NCBI RefSeq assembly: GCF_014084125.1
Contig: NZ_CP048405.1
Span: forward strand, 372,001 to 436,000
From: Streptacidiphilus sp. PB12-B1b
Lineage (GTDB): Bacteria > Actinomycetota > Actinomycetes > Streptomycetales > Streptomycetaceae
Direction: 5' to 3'
DNA length: 64,000 bases
Shown here: positions 60,980 to 64,000 of the stretch, in pieces
How the letters are laid out: the number at the start of each line of letters is the position of its first letter
Numbering within the stretch: position 1 is the first letter of the stretch
Notes under the pieces: model-generated
Seen by the model: the letters and a program-made list of their open reading frames with translations, nothing else
The model's database searches: none
What the model was told of the DNA's origin: nothing
Translations under genes and position numbers: made by a program

Positions 60980-61198
60980 TCAGGTTGCTGGTACTGCGTG
61001 CAGGTCGAGGATGCCTGCTTTCGCCTGGGCGAGTAGGTCCTGGAACTGGTCGGCGCTCATCTGGATGTGCTGGCCGAAGTCGTCGGTGATGCGGATGCGC
61101 TTGTCGGCGGGTGCTGCCGGGTCGATGAACAGTTCGGGGCAGCCGCAGTTGCAGTTGCCGCAGAACGTCGCCAGTGGGGTGGTGCTCAGGTTGCTCAT
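60980..61198 (-). CDS. Small Cys-rich protein with C-x2-C-x-C-x-C motif
   Basis: A 72-residue protein from ATG 61198 (AAGGCGGTAGGA upstream). The cysteine motif FCGNCNCGCPELF near residue 12 is followed by DPAAPADKRIRITDDFGQHIQMS and an amphipathic C-terminal helix. The Cys-rich start followed by an ITDDFGQ-x-(I/V)-QMS segment is recalled as a small conserved Streptomyces family without assigned function. Metal binding is likely from the four cysteines. It is downstream of the ECF sigma gene in the same direction. Confidence 0.7.
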   Translation of the reverse strand: MSNLSTTPLATFCGNCNCGCPELFIDPAAPADKRIRITDDFGQHIQMSADQFQDLLAQAKAGILDLHAVPAT

Positions 61199-61312
61199 GG
61201 TCCTACCGCCTTGGGTGTCGTGGGCTGTGTCCGGGCTGTCTGACACCTCATCGATTCCCATCACGGCAGCTCCGACAAACCCTCCCAATTCACTTAAAAT
61301 AGGAGGTCGGTG

Positions 61313-61546
61313 ATGGGAACTGGAAGGCATTCAGTACCGACTAATACAAGGGGGGTCAGCGTCGGCCGGTATGCCAGAGACACGACTTGGCCCGCTGCGA
61401 GAGGCGGTCCGGCTCCTTTGCTGAGGCGATGTCCTCATGCGGTCAGCGGGTCCGGCGCGAGTGGCCGAAGGGGCAGACGGCCTGGGCGACGGAAGTCTGC
61501 GTACTGTGCCGTCGGACGCGGCTTCCCCGTATCGTCCTCTGCCTGA
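61313..61546 (+). CDS. Doubtful small ORF with AGGAGG site
   Basis: ATG at 61313 is preceded by TTAAAATAGGAGGTCGGTG, a good ribosome site, and encodes 77 residues. From about residue 40 it is antisense to the sigma factor gene and Arg-rich. The strong upstream region is the only positive evidence; it may be a chance match or a short antisense transcript leader. Confidence 0.2.
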   Translation: MGTGRHSVPTNTRGVSVGRYARDTTWPAARGGPAPLLRRCPHAVSGSGASGRRGRRPGRRKSAYCAVGRGFPVSSSA

Positions 61547-62097
61547 CGCAGGAGGCGGATCAGGTGGCTGCGGGCGCGGGCGACGCGGGAGCGGATGGTG
61601 CCGACCGGGCACTGGAGCACGTGGGCCGCCTGTGCGTAGGGCAGGCCGATGACCTGGGTCAGGACGAAGGCTTCGCGGTGCGTCCTGGGTAGGCGGGTCA
61701 GCAGGTCGACCAGGGCGATGCCCTCGTCGAAGCCGGGCAGTGAATCGCGCCGTTGCGCCTCGGCCGCTTCACGCCAGTCGCGCAGTTCCGCGATCCGGGG
61801 TCGTGCGACGGCGTGGCGGTAGCGGTCGACTACGGTGCGCCGGGCGATGGACAGGAGCCAGGTGCGGGCGGTGGAGCGGGCGTCGAAGCCGGGCAGGCTG
61901 CCCAGGGCTCGCAGGAAGGTCTCCTGGGTGAGATCGTCGGCGGTCTGGGCGTCGGTGAGGTGGGCGAGGTAGCGCCACACGTCCTGACGGGTGGCGCGGG
62001 CGAAGGCGTCGATGCTCGGAGGGTGGCCGTGACCGGCGGCCAGGGCGAGGGCGGTGAGTTCTTCGTCGTCCACGGACTGCCTCTCGTACTGGTTCAC
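61435..62097 (-). CDS. ECF RNA polymerase sigma factor (SigC-like)
   Basis: A 220-residue ECF sigma factor. Region 2: FARATRQDVWRYLAHLTDAQTADDLTQETFLRALGSLPGF with the region 2.4 segment STARTWLLSIARRTVVDRYRH. Region 4: LPRTHREAFVLTQVIGLPYAQAAHVLQCPVGTIRSRVARAR. It resembles mycobacterial SigC-type factors that lack an adjacent anti-sigma gene; none is seen here. The neighbours (Cys-rich protein, VKOR, DUF929, metal ATPase) suggest copper or thiol stress control. Confidence 0.92.
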   Translation of the reverse strand: MNQYERQSVDDEELTALALAAGHGHPPSIDAFARATRQDVWRYLAHLTDAQTADDLTQETFLRALGSLPGFDARSTARTWLLSIARRTVVDRYRHAVARPRIAELRDWREAAEAQRRDSLPGFDEGIALVDLLTRLPRTHREAFVLTQVIGLPYAQAAHVLQCPVGTIRSRVARARSHLIRLLRQAEDDTGKPRPTAQYADFRRPGRLPLRPLAPDPLTA

Positions 62098-62179
62098 GGC
62101 CCGCCTTTACCGCGATTCGGGCAGTGCGGTGGTGCGATGTCCGGTGTCGAGTCGGCCGGACGCCGCACCACCCGGGTGG

Positions 62180-62698
62180 TCAACTGCCGGCGCTGGTGGG
62201 CTTGGAGGTGAGTGCGGTGCCGAAGGCGATGAGGACGAACATCAGGGCGGAGATCACGTGGACTCCGGTGCACCACAGGCAGATGGCGTTGATCTCGAAG
62301 AGTTCGGCGTAGACAAGGTAGAGCGCGACGCCGATCCCGGTGACGGCCAGCACCAACCGGCCCGCGCGCAGCAAGCGGTGGCCGCTGCGCCAGGCGGCGG
62401 GGGTATTGGCTGCGGTCATCGCGGTGAAGTACGCGACGCCGAGCCAGACCACGGGGATTCCGAGGATGACGGACTGGGGGCTGGTGGTGACCTTGCGGCA
62501 GTTGATGACCGCGTTCTCGGGGCAGGCCAGCAGGGCGGGGCTGGTGTAGTGCTCGACGGTGAGGTAGGCGGCGATGGCCAGGCCCGCCAGGGCCAGGACG
62601 AGGCCGAGCAGGGGCAGGGGCCGGGGCACGGTCGAGTGCGCGGCCGGTGTCGGGTGCTGCGGGACTGCGGGTCTGCGGGTGGCCCGGTTGCCGCTCAT
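62180..62698 (-). CDS. Vitamin K epoxide reductase-family membrane protein
   Basis: A 172-residue protein of four to five helices. The VKOR cysteines are AVINCRKV in the first loop (with the earlier LLACPEN) and the active-site CLWCTG in the last helix. It reoxidises a DsbA-like protein and passes electrons to quinone. The ATG overlaps the upstream DUF929 gene (ATGA), coupling the pair. Confidence 0.92.
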   Translation of the reverse strand: MSGNRATRRPAVPQHPTPAAHSTVPRPLPLLGLVLALAGLAIAAYLTVEHYTSPALLACPENAVINCRKVTTSPQSVILGIPVVWLGVAYFTAMTAANTPAAWRSGHRLLRAGRLVLAVTGIGVALYLVYAELFEINAICLWCTGVHVISALMFVLIAFGTALTSKPTSAGS

Positions 62699-63624
62699 CC
62701 CAGCTTCCCCTGGTCGGCGGTGGCGGCGGCCGAGGTGCAGACGGTGGCGGGCTTGTCGCCGGTGAGCTTGCACAGCGCGGTGGTCAGGGCGTTGGCCGTG
62801 CCGTCGACGGCCTGCGTGATCGGGCTGGCGGGGTCGTTCAGGACGGCGGCGACCTGCTGCTGGGTCTTGCCCGCGAGCAGTTGCGGGGAGTAGGAGGCGC
62901 CGGAGATCAGGAACTGGCCGCCCAGGTCGGCGAAGGGGATGGAACCCGCGCTGGAGGCGGAGACGTAGGGCGCGGCGTCGTAGGTGGTCAGCAGCTGCTG
63001 CTGGGCGGCGGTGGGGGTGTCCAGGGTGGTGTAGCCGTTGGCGGTGGGCTGGTTGGTGTTGGTCTCCACCCCGCTGAACGACAGGTAGGCGCTGGTGTAG
63101 GCGGCGCCGTGGAAGGAGAACGTCGGGGTGTTGGGGTAGACGTCCCCGGAGGCGGAGTGGGTCAGTCCCAGGTTGGTGAACGTCCCGAATCGGGACAGCG
63201 CGATGATCATCGGCCAGCGTTCGGCCGCGCAGTACGGGCAGTACTCCGCGCCGATGTAGACGACCTCGGGCTTGCCGCCACTGGTCAGGGCGGGTGCGCC
63301 CTTGATGGCGAGCGGAATCTGGCCGACCTGGCCCGCCCCGACCTTGTCCAGGGTCGCCGTGCTCACGCCGGTGACCTGGGCCACCAGCGAGGCGGGGGCT
63401 GTTCCGGACATGGCCTGCACCGTGCTGGAGGACTTTCCGGCGGCAGTGGTGCTGGTGTGGCGAGTGAGGCGCACGCCGATCAGGACCGCGACGGCCACCA
63501 GGACGACGGCGGTGGCGGCGCTGGCGATCTGGATCATGGCGCGGCGGTGCTGGGCGGCGGCCCGCTGCGCGGCTATGCGCTCACGCGCCTGCCGCTTACT
63601 GTCGATGCTGGGTTTCCCGGACAT
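62695..63624 (-). CDS. DUF929 membrane-anchored thioredoxin-like protein
   Basis: A 309-residue protein from ATG 63624 (AAGGAG upstream). A charged N-terminus and one membrane helix are followed by an extracytoplasmic thioredoxin-like domain with the CxxC site in [20 protein letters not shown]. It fits a disulfide-bond formation partner for the overlapping VKOR gene. Confidence 0.9.
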   Translation of the reverse strand: MSGKPSIDSKRQARERIAAQRAAAQHRRAMIQIASAATAVVLVAVAVLIGVRLTRHTSTTAAGKSSSTVQAMSGTAPASLVAQVTGVSTATLDKVGAGQVGQIPLAIKGAPALTSGGKPEVVYIGAEYCPYCAAERWPMIIALSRFGTFTNLGLTHSASGDVYPNTPTFSFHGAAYTSAYLSFSGVETNTNQPTANGYTTLDTPTAAQQQLLTTYDAAPYVSASSAGSIPFADLGGQFLISGASYSPQLLAGKTQQQVAAVLNDPASPITQAVDGTANALTTALCKLTGDKPATVCTSAAATADQGKLG

Positions 63625-63810
63625 GGATGGGTGCTCCTTGATCTGCTTCGGACTTGGGACGGGCACGACCGTGCGGTGATCGGGGCGGCTCGGGGGTAGC
63701 GGGCGGACGCGGCAGGACTGCCGACTGGTCTGCGCGTGCCGGTGTCGGCCGCCGGTCGGGACCAGCTGAGCGGCGGCGACCTGCCGCAGCGGGCACCCCT
63801 TGAGGCGAGC
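63625..63810. other. Short gap between P-type ATPase and DUF929
   Basis: About 185 bases with no gene. It includes the likely promoter of the DUF929-VKOR pair. Nothing recognised. Confidence 0.35.
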
Positions 63811-64000
63811 TCATCCATCGGCGCCGCCCCACAAGGCCGGGCGGCTGTCGCGGCCACGGACCTGGTCCCGGGTGCGGGCAGGGGCCGGCTCCCAGGTGCG
63901 CAGGCGCAGGCTGTTGGCCACGACCAAGACCGAGCTGGCGGACATGGCGGCTGCGGCGAGCATCGGGTTGAGCCAGCCCAGTGCGGCCAGCGGGATCAGC
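63811..64000 (-). CDS. Heavy-metal P-type ATPase, C-terminus only
   Basis: The last 62 residues of a minus-strand gene that continues beyond the window. The end of the final helices reads LIPLAALGWLNPMLAAAAMSASSVLVVANSLRLR, the conserved C-terminal stretch (N-P...M-x-x-S-S-V-x-V-V-x-N-A/S-L-R-L) of P1B ATPases of the copper type, followed by a polar tail. Probably exports Cu(I). Confidence 0.9.
   Translation of the reverse strand, partial: LIPLAALGWLNPMLAAAAMSASSVLVVANSLRLRTWEPAPARTRDQVRGRDSRPALWGGADG

Noticed and set aside
58467-61089. Plus-strand frames opposite both IS5 transposases
   Set aside because: The minus-strand transposases have all catalytic residues; the plus frames have none.
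1-64000. CRISPR arrays, toxin-antitoxin pairs, restriction systems and phage defence genes
   Set aside because: I looked for regularly spaced repeats and for the usual gene pairs and saw none. The HEPN-like resemblance at 14408-15238 is too weak to call a defence gene.
1-64000. A polyketide, peptide or terpene biosynthetic cluster
   Set aside because: No synthase, synthetase or cyclase domains are present despite the streptomycete context.

Overview
The window is high-GC DNA with the gene content and organisation of a streptomycete (Streptomyces, Kitasatospora, Streptacidiphilus or a close relative). The main evidence is a topA gene with four C-terminal repeats and a Lys/Ala-rich tail, a thymidylate kinase fused to an MFS-like membrane domain, holB next to it, many GTG starts and dense ATGA/GTGA overlaps. 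I cannot name the species.

Layout. (1) Positions 1-14,115 look like conserved core chromosome on the + strand: a SAM methyltransferase (5' end outside the window), a DUF3592 protein, topA with a strong hairpin terminator, the MFS-tmk fusion, holB, a membrane-anchored esterase-like protein, a secreted tripeptidyl-aminopeptidase-like lipoprotein, a LysE exporter, and tRNA-Thr(CGT) with a terminator. (2) From the tRNA onward the content is accessory: transporters, envelope enzymes, regulators, broken genes and insertion sequences. This suggests a genomic island or variable region beginning at the tRNA, although I found no integrase and no second copy of the tRNA 3' end.

The accessory part falls into modules. 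14.4-17.3 kb: a hypothetical protein, a BlaI/M56 protease pair and a CDF-like transporter. 17.6-23.2 kb: a pst phosphate-transporter operon in the unusual order B-S-C-A, followed by padR and an lgt, preceded by two BlaI/CopY-like operators. 23.3-28.8 kb: CtaG-like protein, ClC channel, small membrane protein, DUF6299-like secreted protein and an MFS exporter. 29-34 kb: a protein with two complete MarR domains in one chain, a divergent lgt-PAP2 pair and a penicillin-binding protein; a shared 17-bp motif lies upstream of the exporter, the DUF6299-like gene and the MarR/lgt promoter region. 34.3-40.7 kb: SulP transporter without STAS domain, two DUF202 proteins, a COG4280 pair and a second BlaI/M56 pair. 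40.7-43.2 kb: PAP2, two DedA proteins and a small membrane protein, divergent from the second BlaI, with three BlaI-type inverted repeats between.

46.3-57.6 kb is the most coherent module: a DoxX-like protein, an OmpR-type two-component system and an extracytosolic flavin/electron-transfer locus. The locus has ApbE flavin transferase, a ferric-reductase-like heme membrane protein, a NuoF-like flavin/FeS protein, a ferredoxin, a b561-like protein, an FAD/NAD(P)H transmembrane ferredoxin reductase and an FMN-binding protein carrying the SGAT motif that ApbE modifies. A histidine-kinase remnant and a VIT1-type metal transporter follow. Two paralogous secreted ricin-type proteins (43.9 and 57.7 kb) flank this module. 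58.4-60.9 kb holds two IS5-family elements, one encoding a second protein coupled to its transposase. 61-64 kb holds a Cys-rich small protein, an ECF sigma factor, a VKOR plus DUF929 thiol-oxidation pair, and the C-terminus of a metal P-type ATPase.

Decayed DNA is concentrated at 37.4-37.7, 43.5-46.2 and 56.5-56.8 kb. All calls are from reading the sequence by eye; no database search was possible.
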